Positions 52,756 to 64,000 of a stretch of DNA of 64,000 nucleotides are shown here, piece by piece; within the stretch, counting starts at the first letter, position 1, and every line of letters begins with the position of its first letter. A program made the position numbers and the translations under genes. The notes beneath the pieces are model-generated. The model saw only the letters and a program-made list of their open reading frames with translations. It ran no database searches and was not told the origin of the DNA. The DNA is from Amarolinea sp964580725 (GTDB lineage Bacteria > Chloroflexota > Anaerolineae > SSC4 > Amarolineaceae), in NCBI GenBank assembly GCA_964580725.1, contig CAZOLV010000010.1:1-64000 (forward strand), read 5' to 3'.

Positions 52756-54036
52756 ATGCAATGCCCGGCCTGTCAGGCGACGATCCCAGATGGTCTTGGC
52801 GCCTGCCCTGACTGTGAACAGCCGCTGTGCCCCCACTGCGGCGCCGCCGTCCATCCCGAAGACGAAGATTGCCCAGAATGTGGCGCGGCCTTCGTTCTGA
52901 CCTGTCCAGAGTGTCACAAGGTGGTAGATGCCCAGGACATCGCCTGTCCGCACTGCGGCGTCGAGTTCACCTTTCCCTGCCCGCAGTGCGGCAGCCAGGT
53001 GTTCGAAGGCGCTGACTTCTGTTCGGCGTGCGACGCTGAGCTTTGCCCCAACTGCGGCGCCTGGCTGCCCAACGACGCGCTGGCCTGCTCACGCTGTGGC
53101 CTGGAGTTCGATCTGGTGTGCCCGGCGTGCGGCGCTGACCTGGCCACCGACGCGGTGGTCTGTTCCGCCTGCGGGACGCGCCTGGACGATGATGACGACG
53201 ATCACGATGATGCGTGGGAGGACAGGCCGGCGCCGGCCGCATCTGGCGCCAATATCCTCGACGGAGTCTTGACGCCGCCTTTCGGCGATCCGGATCAGCC
53301 GCCGGCGTCTGGCAATTGCCCGCACTGCGGCGCCGAGAACTATTTCGAGTCTGGCAACTGCTTGCGCTGCGGCAAGCCGTTTTGCCCGCGCTGTGGAGCG
53401 GCGGTGGACGTGAGCGATTGGAAGTGCGAGAACTGCGGCCTGGCGCTTCAGTTTAGCTGCCCCGGCTGCGGCATGACGCTGTTGACCCAGGCCAGCGAAT
53501 GTCCAAATTGCGGGTTGATGTTCACGCGCAATTGCCCCCGCTGCGGAACGCGCATCTATGGCGACGCGATGACCTGTCAGGCATGCGGGCAGAGCTTCGA
53601 GATAGAAGGGCGCGCCAGCGGCGAGGTCTTCAGCGTGGCCGGTGTGCTGTTGATGGCGCGCTGTCCCGATTGCCGCGCCGAATTCCCATTGGCCAGGGGC
53701 GGGTGCGAGCAGTGCGGGCAGCGTCTGTGCATCCGCTGTGCGCTCACTTTGACCGATGCCGAGGATATCTGCCCGCGCTGTGGGCAGAAGGCGGCGCCTC
53801 TGCCGGCGGCGCCCTGTCCCAACTGCGAGATGCTGCTCGCAAGAAAGAGCGATTTTTGTGCGGCCTGTGGGGTCAGCCTCTGCCCGCAGTGCTGGCATGT
53901 GATCGAACCCGACGATACGCATTGTTTTGCCTGCGGGGCGCAGTTTGCGCTGACCTGCAACCAGTGTGGGGGTGAGGTGGACGCCGAAGATCAGGTTTGC
54001 CCACACTGCGGCGAACCGTTCGAGGAGACGGCCTAG
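52756..54036 (+). CDS. Multi-zinc-ribbon protein (about 30 CxxC knuckles)
   Basis: 426 residues with about 30 CxxC motifs, enough for up to 15 zinc sites of double-zinc-ribbon type. They form two blocks, residues 1-140 and 185-425, separated by an acidic linker (RLDDDDDDHDDAWEDRP). Typical units are CPHCGAAV, CPECGAAF, CPNCGAWL. A 20-residue hydrophobic segment near 290 (GEVFSVAGVLLMA) is too short for a clear membrane helix. No catalytic domain is visible, so it is probably a zinc-rich binding or scaffold protein. AGAGGAAGA precedes the ATG. It follows the S41 gene by 35 bp and converges on a membrane protein gene 10 bp away. Confidence 0.85.
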   Translation: MQCPACQATIPDGLGACPDCEQPLCPHCGAAVHPEDEDCPECGAAFVLTCPECHKVVDAQDIACPHCGVEFTFPCPQCGSQVFEGADFCSACDAELCPNCGAWLPNDALACSRCGLEFDLVCPACGADLATDAVVCSACGTRLDDDDDDHDDAWEDRPAPAASGANILDGVLTPPFGDPDQPPASGNCPHCGAENYFESGNCLRCGKPFCPRCGAAVDVSDWKCENCGLALQFSCPGCGMTLLTQASECPNCGLMFTRNCPRCGTRIYGDAMTCQACGQSFEIEGRASGEVFSVAGVLLMARCPDCRAEFPLARGGCEQCGQRLCIRCALTLTDAEDICPRCGQKAAPLPAAPCPNCEMLLARKSDFCAACGVSLCPQCWHVIEPDDTHCFACGAQFALTCNQCGGEVDAEDQVCPHCGEPFEETA

Positions 54037-54046
54037 CGCCGGACGC

Positions 54047-54574
54047 TCAGATGGGCCAGCGGCGGCCCGGCGCAGCGCTGTAGAGGATGCTGCCGAGAAC
54101 GCCCAACAAGGTGGCCAGCACCACGGTGAAGATGGCCAACAGCGCCGCCAACACGAAGATGCCGCTGGAACTGAAGACCTCGGCCGGGGTCAGGCCAAGC
54201 GAGCCGATCAGATCGGCCAGACTGGACGGCAACTGGAGCAAGATCGCCTCGCTGCCCCCTGTCAGCCAGAGCGCCAGCGGCGTCATGGCCAGCCCAAGCA
54301 GGGCGTCGGCCAGGCCGGTGATCAGACCGGCCAGAAAGCCGCTTTGGGCGATGAGCTGTCGGGAGGCGCGCGGGCGGCGGCGCACGACGAACAACGCCGC
54401 CAGGGCGCCCACGCCGAAGTAGACGATCAAACTGACCGGTAGCAGTAAGCAGCCAAAGAACGGAATCAGCGCCAGCAGCGAGAGGACAACGCTGACGGCT
54501 GCTCCGATGATGCCGGCGCGAATGCCGGGGTGGTTTGTCAAAACAGGCTCCCTGTGCAAGAATCTGCGGCTCAT
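54047..54574 (-). CDS. Hypothetical membrane protein
   Basis: 175 residues from ATG 54574 (MSRRFLHREPVL); another in-frame ATG at 54586 is possible. About four to five membrane helices: residues 20-45, 50-72, 85-115 and 145-170, with an Arg-rich loop (VVRRRPRASRQ). No recognised family. A TATAAT box at 54620-54625 gives it its own short-leader promoter. It converges on the zinc-ribbon gene; such small membrane proteins often accompany zinc-ribbon genes, but no link is shown. Confidence 0.7.
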   Translation of the reverse strand: MSRRFLHREPVLTNHPGIRAGIIGAAVSVVLSLLALIPFFGCLLLPVSLIVYFGVGALAALFVVRRRPRASRQLIAQSGFLAGLITGLADALLGLAMTPLALWLTGGSEAILLQLPSSLADLIGSLGLTPAEVFSSSGIFVLAALLAIFTVVLATLLGVLGSILYSAAPGRRWPI

Positions 54575-54619
54575 CGAGCCTCGCATCGTGCGCTGGCATA
54601 ACAAGTCCGCGCGCGGCGA

Positions 54620-54649
54620 ATTATACCATGTTTGCAAACACAGATTGAA
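54620..54649 (-). promoter_or_regulatory. Predicted promoter of the membrane protein gene
   Basis: On the minus strand: TTCAAT, 18 bp, TATAAT (perfect -10). Predicted start near 54613, about 40 nt before the ATG. Confidence 0.5.
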
Positions 54650-54726
54650 ATCTGCGTGCGCGAGCGACGCACACAATCTTGCCGGCGATCAATCACGATC
54701 GCGCCGGCCCACGAATAGGAGTCACC

Positions 54727-55206
54727 ATGCCCGTTGCCTTGTCTCCAAGCGCCCAGCGCGTCCAGGATGCGCTGCGCAGCCGCGGTTTTTCCTACGAAGT
54801 GATCGAATTCGAGCAGACGACGCGCACAGCCGCTGAAGCGGCCGCCGCTGTTGGCTGCGCCGTTGGGCAAATCGCCAAATCGTTGGTCTTTAGAACCAGA
54901 CAGAGCGGCCGCCCGCTGTTGGTCATCGCCAGCGGCGCCAATCGCGTCGATGAAAAGGCGATGCGCACGCTGGTGGGCGAGCCGATCGAAAAGCCGGACG
55001 CCGATTTCGTGCGCCAGCAGACCGGTTTCGTGATTGGCGGCGTGCCACCGCTTGGTCACGCCGCCGCGTTGACTGTGTTCGTTGATCTCGACCTGTTGCA
55101 GTATGACACGATCTGGGCCGCCGCCGGCACGCCCAACGCCGTCTTTCGTCTCGATCCCACCGACCTGCTGCCGATGACCGGTGGGCAGGCGATCAAGGTG
55201 ACATAA
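54727..55206 (+). CDS. YbaK/EbsC family aminoacyl-tRNA deacylase-like protein
   Basis: 159 residues from ATG 54727, with AGGAG 5 nt upstream. It is a single YbaK domain: TRTAAEAAAAVGCAVGQIAKSLVF carries the conserved Lys of the editing site, and GFVIGGVPPLGH is the Gly-x-Pro substrate loop. Family members hydrolyse mischarged tRNA (for example Cys-tRNAPro) in trans. The ending GGQAIKVT is typical. It is followed 34 bp later by a PLP dehydratase on the same strand. Confidence 0.93.
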   Translation: MPVALSPSAQRVQDALRSRGFSYEVIEFEQTTRTAAEAAAAVGCAVGQIAKSLVFRTRQSGRPLLVIASGANRVDEKAMRTLVGEPIEKPDADFVRQQTGFVIGGVPPLGHAAALTVFVDLDLLQYDTIWAAAGTPNAVFRLDPTDLLPMTGGQAIKVT

Positions 55207-55240
55207 GATGAGATCAGGGCCACAAGGCACGGAGCCAAAC

Positions 55241-56194
55241 ATGGTGACATTCGAGGATGTGCGCGACGCCGCCCAACGTCTGGCGGGCGTGGCGCACCGC
55301 ACACCGGTGATGACCTCGCGCCTGCTCGACGCGGAATGCGCCAACCGTCTCTTTCTCAAATGCGAAAACTTGCAGCGGGTGGGGGCTTTCAAGTTTCGCG
55401 GCGCGCACAACGCCATCAGCCGCCTGAGCGCGGCCGAAAAGGCGGCGGGAGTCATCACCCATTCTTCCGGCAACCATGCCCAGGCGGTGGCGTTGGTCTG
55501 TCAACTGCTCGGCATCGAAGCGGTGATTGTCATGCCCGCCGACGCTCCGGCGCTCAAACTGGCGGCGACGCGCGCCTACGGGGCGCGGGTGACGCTGTAC
55601 GATCCGGCCACCGCCTCGCGCGAGGCGATTTCGCATGAGTTGGCGCAGCGTCATGGCTACGTGTTGATCCCGCCCTTCGATCATCCGCACATCGTCGCCG
55701 GCCAGGGCACGGTGGCGCTGGAGTTGTTCCAGGAGACTGGACCGTTGGACTATTTGTTCGTGCCGTGCGGCGGTGGCGGCCTGCTGAGCGGCTGTGCGCT
55801 GGCGGCCAAAACGCTGGCGCCTGCCTGTCGCGTCATCGGCGTGGAACCGGAGGCCGGCGACGACGCCACGCGCTCTTTCTACAGCGGCGTGCGCCAAACC
55901 GTGCACAATCCGCCAACCATCGCCGACGGCGCCCGCACCGGCAGCCTGAGCGAGCTAACCTTTGCCATGATCCGGCGCTATGTGGATGACATGCTGACCG
56001 TCGGCGACGATGACCTGGTGCGCACCCTTGCCTTCGTCTGGACGCGCCTCAAGCTGGTGGTCGAGCCAACGGGCGTTCTGGGGTTGGCGGCGCTCTTGAA
56101 TCGGCGCTGCGCCCTGCATGGTCAACGCGTGGGGGTCATCTTGAGCGGGGGCAACGTTGATCTGGCCGCCGCCGGGCGCTGGTTGCAGTCTTGA
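55241..56194 (+). CDS. PLP-dependent threonine/serine dehydratase-like protein
   Basis: 317 residues from ATG 55241 (GGAG 6 nt upstream); an in-frame ATG at 55208 would add 11 unusual residues. Fold-type II PLP enzyme: the PLP Lys is in GAFKFRGAHNAI, the substrate loop is HSSGNHAQA, and the phosphate-binding glycines are CGGGGLLSG. It has no C-terminal ACT regulatory domain, so it resembles catabolic threonine dehydratase or serine racemase/dehydratase rather than IlvA. It would make 2-oxobutyrate or pyruvate plus ammonia. Probably cotranscribed with ybaK. Confidence 0.88.
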   Translation: MVTFEDVRDAAQRLAGVAHRTPVMTSRLLDAECANRLFLKCENLQRVGAFKFRGAHNAISRLSAAEKAAGVITHSSGNHAQAVALVCQLLGIEAVIVMPADAPALKLAATRAYGARVTLYDPATASREAISHELAQRHGYVLIPPFDHPHIVAGQGTVALELFQETGPLDYLFVPCGGGGLLSGCALAAKTLAPACRVIGVEPEAGDDATRSFYSGVRQTVHNPPTIADGARTGSLSELTFAMIRRYVDDMLTVGDDDLVRTLAFVWTRLKLVVEPTGVLGLAALLNRRCALHGQRVGVILSGGNVDLAAAGRWLQS

Positions 56195-56352
56195 CGGCGG
56201 CGCGCCGTCTGCTCGCCGACAGTTCGTTGCGTGTACAATCTGGGCGTCGCCTGTGCGGCTGGCATCCGGGCCTGAAATTGAACCAGCCATTCTCGATGCC
56301 GGGCGACAAACCAGATCGAAATCAGTCGAAGTGAGGTTCTCGATCAAGCATC

Positions 56353-58224
56353 ATGCGCATAAACACATTGTTGGCTGTGGCCGCCTGCACGGCGGTCGTA
56401 CTCCTGTTGGCAACCATCGCCGCCTTTGCGGCGGAGGAGCCGCTGCCCCTGATCTACATCTCCCCTCGCCCTGGCGCTATCTTCGTCTCGGCCCATGCCG
56501 CCATTGCTGTCCGCCAGGGCGATGAGATTGCCCCGGCCAGCTTGCAACGGGAAGGCCTATTCCAGGTCATCGGATCACAGAGCGGGCCGCACAGCGGCCG
56601 CGTGATTCTGGCCGATGATCGCCGCACCGTCATCTTTGAGCCGGCGCAGATCTTCGAGCCGGGCGAAACGGTGACGGTCAAGGTGGGCGACGCGCTGCGC
56701 ACGCACAGCGGACACGCCATTCAAGGGGCTGCGTTCCAGTTCGACATTTCCCAGATGCCGGTGCAGGCGGCGCTGCAACCGCCCGCTCCAGCCATCTTTG
56801 CGACGGAGGTGACCACGCCCGCTCCTGCCCGGCCGGCGCAGCCGGCCAAGCCTTCTCCTTACGTGACGCTGCCCGCCGATTTTCCGGCGATCACTGTTAC
56901 AACGCCGGCCGCCGTGACGGCGGCTGACGGCTTTGTCTTCATCACCGACTTCAGCGGCCCTGGCTTGCCCACGGCGGCGCCCTACGTCATGATGGTGGAC
57001 AACCAGGGGGAACCGGTGTATTACCAGAAGCTGCCGCCCAATCAGGCAGGCACCGATTTCAGGCAGTGGCCCAACGGCCAGTTGACCTTCTACGACCGCA
57101 GCGTTGGGCGCTTTCGCATCCTGAACGACGCCTACAACACGGTCGGCTTCTACTACGCCAAATATCGCTGGACCGATCATCACGATTTCGATCTGTTGCC
57201 CAACGGCAATCAACGCTATCAGAGCTACGACCCCCAGGTCATTGACATGAGCCAGATCACGCCGGGAGGGTATCCCACGGCGACCGTCTATGGACTGGTG
57301 ATTCAGGAGCTTGACCCCAGCCGCAACATCCTGTTCGAATGGCGCAGTTGGGATCACTTCTTCATCACCGACACCAACGTCAGCCTGACCACGCCGGTCA
57401 TTGATTACGTGCACGGCAACGCCATCAGCAGCGATCTGGACGGCAACATCGTGATTTGCAGCCGCCATCTGGACGAAATCACCAAGATCAACCGGCAGAC
57501 CGGCGCCGTCATGTGGCGGTGGGGCGGCAAGCGCAACCAGTTCACCTTCATCAATGACAGCCGGGGCTTTTCGCATCAGCACGACATTCGCATTCAGCCC
57601 GACGGTCACTTCACCCTGTTCGACAACGGCAACGGCCTACAGCCAGAATACTCGCGCGTGCTAGAGTATGTCCTGGATCAGCAGCAGCGCACCGCCACGC
57701 TGGTTTGGGAGTATCGCAACACGCCCGACACCTACGGCGACAGCATGGGCAATGCGCAGCGACTCTCCAACGGCAACATGCTGATTGGGTGGGGAAGCGG
57801 GCTGCCAACGCTGACCGAGGTGACGCCCGCCGGCGACAAAGCGTTCGAACTGACGATGGCGCTGGCGCATCAGAGCTATCGCGCCTATCGTTTTCCCTGG
57901 ACGGGACGCCCAACCTGGCCCCCCACGTTGGCCGCAACGGAGACCGCGGGGCGCACCCGTCTGCATGTCAGTTGGAACGGCGCCACCGAGGTCGCTTCGT
58001 ACCGGGTTTTCGCCGGCGTGTCGCCCAACGTCGTCATCGCGCCGGTGGGGACTGCCGTCAAGAGCGGTTTCGAGACCGAGATTGACATCACCGCGGCGAC
58101 GGCCGGCTTCTGTTTCTTCCGGGTGCTGCCGGTAGATCGCAACGGGCACGACATGCTGTACTCCGGCGTGATCTCCGCCGGCGCCGGCTCGTGTCATGCG
58201 GCCTACGTGCCATTTCTACCGTAG
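56353..58224 (+). CDS. Secreted arylsulfotransferase (ASST)-like beta-propeller protein
   Basis: 623 residues. Signal peptide at residues 1-26 (LLAVAACTAVVLLLATIAAFA). Residues 30-135 look like an Ig/SbsA-type domain (SPRPGAIFVSAHAAIAV), then an Ala/Pro linker. Residues 195-510 match the arylsulfotransferase family, with repeated propeller motifs DLLPNGNQRY, SSDLDGNIVICSR, GGKRNQF, SHQHDIRIQPDGHFTLFDNGN and QRLSNGNMLIGWG; His in SHQHD is a candidate catalytic residue. The C-terminal 100 residues resemble a fibronectin-type domain. ASST enzymes move sulfate between phenols; many homologues are of unknown function. It acts outside the cell and stands alone. Confidence 0.8.
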   Translation: MRINTLLAVAACTAVVLLLATIAAFAAEEPLPLIYISPRPGAIFVSAHAAIAVRQGDEIAPASLQREGLFQVIGSQSGPHSGRVILADDRRTVIFEPAQIFEPGETVTVKVGDALRTHSGHAIQGAAFQFDISQMPVQAALQPPAPAIFATEVTTPAPARPAQPAKPSPYVTLPADFPAITVTTPAAVTAADGFVFITDFSGPGLPTAAPYVMMVDNQGEPVYYQKLPPNQAGTDFRQWPNGQLTFYDRSVGRFRILNDAYNTVGFYYAKYRWTDHHDFDLLPNGNQRYQSYDPQVIDMSQITPGGYPTATVYGLVIQELDPSRNILFEWRSWDHFFITDTNVSLTTPVIDYVHGNAISSDLDGNIVICSRHLDEITKINRQTGAVMWRWGGKRNQFTFINDSRGFSHQHDIRIQPDGHFTLFDNGNGLQPEYSRVLEYVLDQQQRTATLVWEYRNTPDTYGDSMGNAQRLSNGNMLIGWGSGLPTLTEVTPAGDKAFELTMALAHQSYRAYRFPWTGRPTWPPTLAATETAGRTRLHVSWNGATEVASYRVFAGVSPNVVIAPVGTAVKSGFETEIDITAATAGFCFFRVLPVDRNGHDMLYSGVISAGAGSCHAAYVPFLP

Positions 58225-58279
58225 GCGAGGAAGGGGCGGACTGTGCGCAAAACGACCGCCGGCGACATGACTTGTATCA

Positions 58280-58308
58280 TTGCCAATTGACCGTCCGCGG
58301 ACTATAAA
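58280..58308 (+). promoter_or_regulatory. Predicted nifJ promoter
   Basis: TTGCCA (58280-58285), 17 bp, TATAAA (58303-58308). The predicted leader of about 180 nt contains the REP-like palindromes at 58359-58427. Confidence 0.5.
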
Positions 58309-58358
58309 GAGGAAATTGTGAATTGCGTGCGGTTGCGCAAGGGCGCGTGCACGCAGGG

Positions 58359-58427
58359 ACGTTCCCGCGTGGGAGCGTGGGAGCGAAGACCATCGTCCAT
58401 TGGTTGCCACGCTCTCGCGTGGGAACC
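58359..58427. repeat. REP-like palindromes in the nifJ leader
   Basis: Two related GC palindromes. The second, 58402-58427, folds as GGTT-CCACGC, TCTC loop, GCGTGG-AACC; the first (from 58359) has the related CGTTCCCGCGTGGGAGC. This GTTCCCACGC-type motif is a common bacterial dispersed repeat. Confidence 0.6.
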
Positions 58428-58492
58428 AGCACAAAAGAATCTCACGGCCAGCAACGATGCTGACACCAGAATCGTTTCCGAGGAGACACATC

Positions 58493-62041
<3,549 letters not shown>

Positions 62042-62053
62042 GCCTGTCGAAGC

Positions 62054-62088
62054 CCCCCCATTCCCCCCAAGATTGGGGGAATGGGGGG
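62054..62088 (+). terminator. Strong hairpin after nifJ
   Basis: A perfect 14-bp stem (CCCCCCATTCCCCC / GGGGGAATGGGGGG) with a 7-nt loop, 13 bp after the nifJ stop. It follows a GAGCCTGTCGAAG repeat core. There is no U-tract, so it may attenuate or stabilise rather than end the transcript. Confidence 0.5.
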
Positions 62089-62160
62089 CGTCTGCCCGGC
62101 GGGACCGCCAAATCACTCAAGACGAGAAGATGAAGAGAAGAGAAGAGAAAGGAAGCACTG

Positions 62161-63153
62161 ATGGACCTCTCGACTACTTACATGGGACTCAAACTGCGCA
62201 ACCCGATTGTGCCTTCGGCGTCGCCGCTGTCGCGCAGCATCAGCAACATTCGCCACATGGAGGACATGGGTGCCGGCGCCGTGGTGTTGTACTCCCTGTT
62301 CGAAGAGCAGATCGTCCACGAGTCGAAGATGCTCGACCATTTCATCTCCTATGGCAGTCACTCCTACGCCGAGGCGCTCGAATACTTCCCGGCGGCCTAT
62401 GAGTTCAACCTGGGGCCGGATGAGTATCTGGAACATCTCTTCCGCGCCAAACAGGCGGTTGGTATCCCGATCATCGCCAGCCTCAACGGTGTCAGCCTGG
62501 GCGGTTGGATTGACTATGCGCGCTTGATGGAGCAGGCGGGCGCCGATGGTCTGGAACTGAACCTCTACTTCCTGGCCACGAACCCCGAACTGACGCCCGC
62601 AGCGGTGGAACAAACCTACCTGGACGTGTTGACTGCGGTCAAGGCGACGGTCAAGATTCCGGTGGCGATGAAGCTCAGCCCCTTCTTCAGCGCCCTACCC
62701 AACTTTGCCCGTCGGCTCGATGCGGCAGGCGCCAATGCGCTGGTGATGTTCAATCGCTTCTATCAACCGCAGCTCGACATCGAGGAGCTGGAGGTCATGC
62801 CGCACATCGTTCTCAGCCAGCCGGAGGAATCGCGCTTGCCCATTCGTTGGGTTGCGATCCTCTATAGCCACATTCAGGCTTCGATGGCGGTGACGAGCGG
62901 CATCCACACGCCGGAAAACGTGCTGCAGGCGATCATGGCCGGCGCCGACGTGACCAACGTCTGCTCGCTGCTGCTCAAATCGTCCATTAGCAAGATTGAC
63001 TGGTTGCTGAAGAGCATAACCTGGTGGATGGAAGAACACGGGTACACATCCATCGAGCAGATGAAGGGCAGTCTCAGCCAGTGCGCCGTGCCAGAGCCAG
63101 GCGCATTCGAACGCGCCAACTACATGAAGGCGCTGACGAACTACCGGCTGTAG
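62161..63153 (+). CDS. Dihydroorotate dehydrogenase-like protein
   Basis: 330 residues, TIM barrel. It has MGLKLRNPIVPSASPLS at the FMN-binding start, ASLNGVSLGGWIDYARLMEQ, GADGLELNLYFL, VAMKLSPFF (Lys on the barrel) and VTSGIHTPENVLQAIMAGAD for FMN phosphate. The substrate-side loop of true PyrD (with catalytic Cys or Ser and NCPN-type Asn) is altered to LNLYFLATNPE, so orotate formation is doubtful. Homologues are regularly next to PFOR genes. AGGAAG lies about 8 nt before the ATG. It is 119 bp after nifJ, with a strong hairpin between. Confidence 0.9.
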   Translation: MDLSTTYMGLKLRNPIVPSASPLSRSISNIRHMEDMGAGAVVLYSLFEEQIVHESKMLDHFISYGSHSYAEALEYFPAAYEFNLGPDEYLEHLFRAKQAVGIPIIASLNGVSLGGWIDYARLMEQAGADGLELNLYFLATNPELTPAAVEQTYLDVLTAVKATVKIPVAMKLSPFFSALPNFARRLDAAGANALVMFNRFYQPQLDIEELEVMPHIVLSQPEESRLPIRWVAILYSHIQASMAVTSGIHTPENVLQAIMAGADVTNVCSLLLKSSISKIDWLLKSITWWMEEHGYTSIEQMKGSLSQCAVPEPGAFERANYMKALTNYRL

Positions 63154-63220
63154 CGCGCAAACGCGCTGTAGCGCGCTGTGCGGCGAGTGTCCTGATAAAG
63201 ACCTGACAGGTTTCAACGCA

Positions 63221-63271
63221 AGGACGCCAGGGGGCAGAAGTGCAATGCGCTTTCTTGCTCCCTGGCGTCCT
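63221..63271. terminator. Inverted repeat between convergent genes
   Basis: A perfect 12-bp stem (AGGACGCCAGGG / CCCTGGCGTCCT) with a 27-nt loop, between the converging DHOD-like gene and aroE. It may end both transcripts; the motif also resembles a dispersed REP-type repeat. Confidence 0.5.
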
Positions 63272-63302
63272 CGCGTCCGCCGCCTGATCCACCGCCCCAA
63301 TC

Positions 63303-64000
63303 CTAATCCTCTGCCAGCGCCTCTTCGACAGCGGCCCGCATCACTGTCAGCGGGGCGGGCTGCCCCGTCCAGCGCGCCAGGGCCAATGCACCCTGGGCAA
63401 CCAGCATGCCGACGCCATCCAGGGTCTGCGCTCCATCTGCCTGCGCCTTGCGCAGCAGGGCGGTGCGGCGCGGCCGGTAGACGAGATCGGTCACGACCTG
63501 GCGCGGCTCGAAGGGCACGGCGGCGTCCCAGGGCATGGCGTCGCTGGCAGGCGTCATGCCGACAGACGTGGTGTTGACGACCAGATCGGCCTGCGCGGCC
63601 AGGACTGCCAGATCGCTGCCGAACCCGGCGCAGGCGACCTGGGCGCCGGGCAGCGCGATCCGCATGTCGGCGGCCAGCGCCTGGGCGTGCGTCAGGGTGC
63701 GATTGAGGATCGTAACGGCGGCGCCCGCTTCCAACAGGGAATAGATGACGGCCCGCGCCGCGCCGCCCGCGCCCATGACCAGCGCACGCCGGCCCGCCAC
63801 GACAACGCCATGATCGCACAGATCGGCCAGGAAGCCGGGGCCGTCGGTGTTGTCGCCAAGCAGACGTGGCGCCGCCGCGTCGCCGTCACGCTCGCCCTTG
63901 CCTGACATGCGGCCAGACTGCCAAAACAGCGTGTTGACGGCCCCAATCGCGCCCGCCCGCGGCGTCACGCCGTCGAGCAGGGGCAGGATGGCCTGTTTGT
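63303..64000 (-). CDS. aroE: Shikimate dehydrogenase (5' end outside window)
   Basis: The minus frame is open from the window end to TGA-type stop at 63303, giving about 232 residues of the C-terminal portion. The edge reads KQAILPLLDGVTPRA, matching the substrate-domain segment (K-x-x-x-x-x-x-LD) of AroE, then GAVNTL and DNTDGPGF. The NADP fold is LVMGAGGAARAVIYSLLEAG with the NRT sequence after beta2 (ILNRTLTHA). VVNTTSVGM and GVGMLVAQGALAL are family motifs. It reduces 3-dehydroshikimate in aromatic amino acid synthesis. The N-terminus is missing. Confidence 0.93.
   Translation of the reverse strand, partial: KQAILPLLDGVTPRAGAIGAVNTLFWQSGRMSGKGERDGDAAAPRLLGDNTDGPGFLADLCDHGVVVAGRRALVMGAGGAARAVIYSLLEAGAAVTILNRTLTHAQALAADMRIALPGAQVACAGFGSDLAVLAAQADLVVNTTSVGMTPASDAMPWDAAVPFEPRQVVTDLVYRPRRTALLRKAQADGAQTLDGVGMLVAQGALALARWTGQPAPLTVMRAAVEEALAED

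Overview
The window is about 63% GC, densely coded and looks like a Chloroflexota chromosome (Anaerolineae/Caldilineae-like). That placement is an inference from gene style: long multi-sensor histidine kinases, sdhCDAB beside a NADP-type icd, a Chloroflexi-like S41 protease with FGTGT, a two-gene GT4/VanZ envelope cluster, and PFOR plus a dihydroorotate-dehydrogenase-like partner. No rRNA, tRNA or CRISPR array was recognised. Three runs of exactly 100 N are scaffold gaps, and all three fall inside tandem repeats.

Layout. 1-8946 (minus): envelope glycan cluster transcribed glmS > 187-aa helical protein > glycosyltransferase > vanZ > glycosyltransferase > O-antigen ligase (cut by the window start). 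It is interrupted by a 1.56-kb insert carrying an AlbA_2/ATPase gene between two 232-bp direct repeats. 9352-10745 (minus): remains of a two-gene ATPase/Toprim-like pair, both frameshifted. 10782-25633 (minus): a tight chain of hybrid histidine kinase > histidine kinase > MATE exporter > membrane protein > two large glycosidase-barrel/peptidoglycan-hydrolase proteins. The two large proteins are separate genes whose boundary is hidden by an assembly gap. 26038-33120 (plus): spermidine-synthase-like membrane protein, icd and sdhCDAB.

33627-45119 (minus) is the most interesting region. A near-consensus promoter (TTGACA-17-TATACT) precedes fdrA > DUF1116 > tandem cyclase > FAD subunit > 2Fe-2S subunit > molybdopterin subunit > coxG-like > UraA-like permease. 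Four of the junctions overlap or abut. My reading, which is inference, is a pathway that imports a uracil-like heterocycle, hydroxylates it with a molybdenum hydroxylase, opens the ring with a cyclase-fold hydrolase, and recovers the carbamoyl group with the FdrA/DUF1116 carbamoyltransferase. It would be the pyrimidine counterpart of the oxalurate/oxamate step of allantoin breakdown.

45194-49538: an acyl-CoA dehydrogenase plus APH-type kinase pair (like the 4-hydroxyacyl-CoA pair LvaC/LvaA or ACAD10/11), a histone-H1-like Lys/Arg repeat protein, and a second acyl-CoA dehydrogenase. 49799-56194: cold-shock protein and RRM protein under one strong promoter, elongation factor P with an Asn at its tip, an S41 protease lacking its catalytic Lys, a protein with about 30 CxxC knuckles, YbaK and a PLP dehydratase. 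56353-64000: secreted arylsulfotransferase-like protein, PFOR (nifJ), the dihydroorotate-dehydrogenase-like protein and the 3' part of aroE.

Starts were chosen from Shine-Dalgarno spacing, family start positions and ATGA/TGATG overlaps. Domain residue ranges are approximate.
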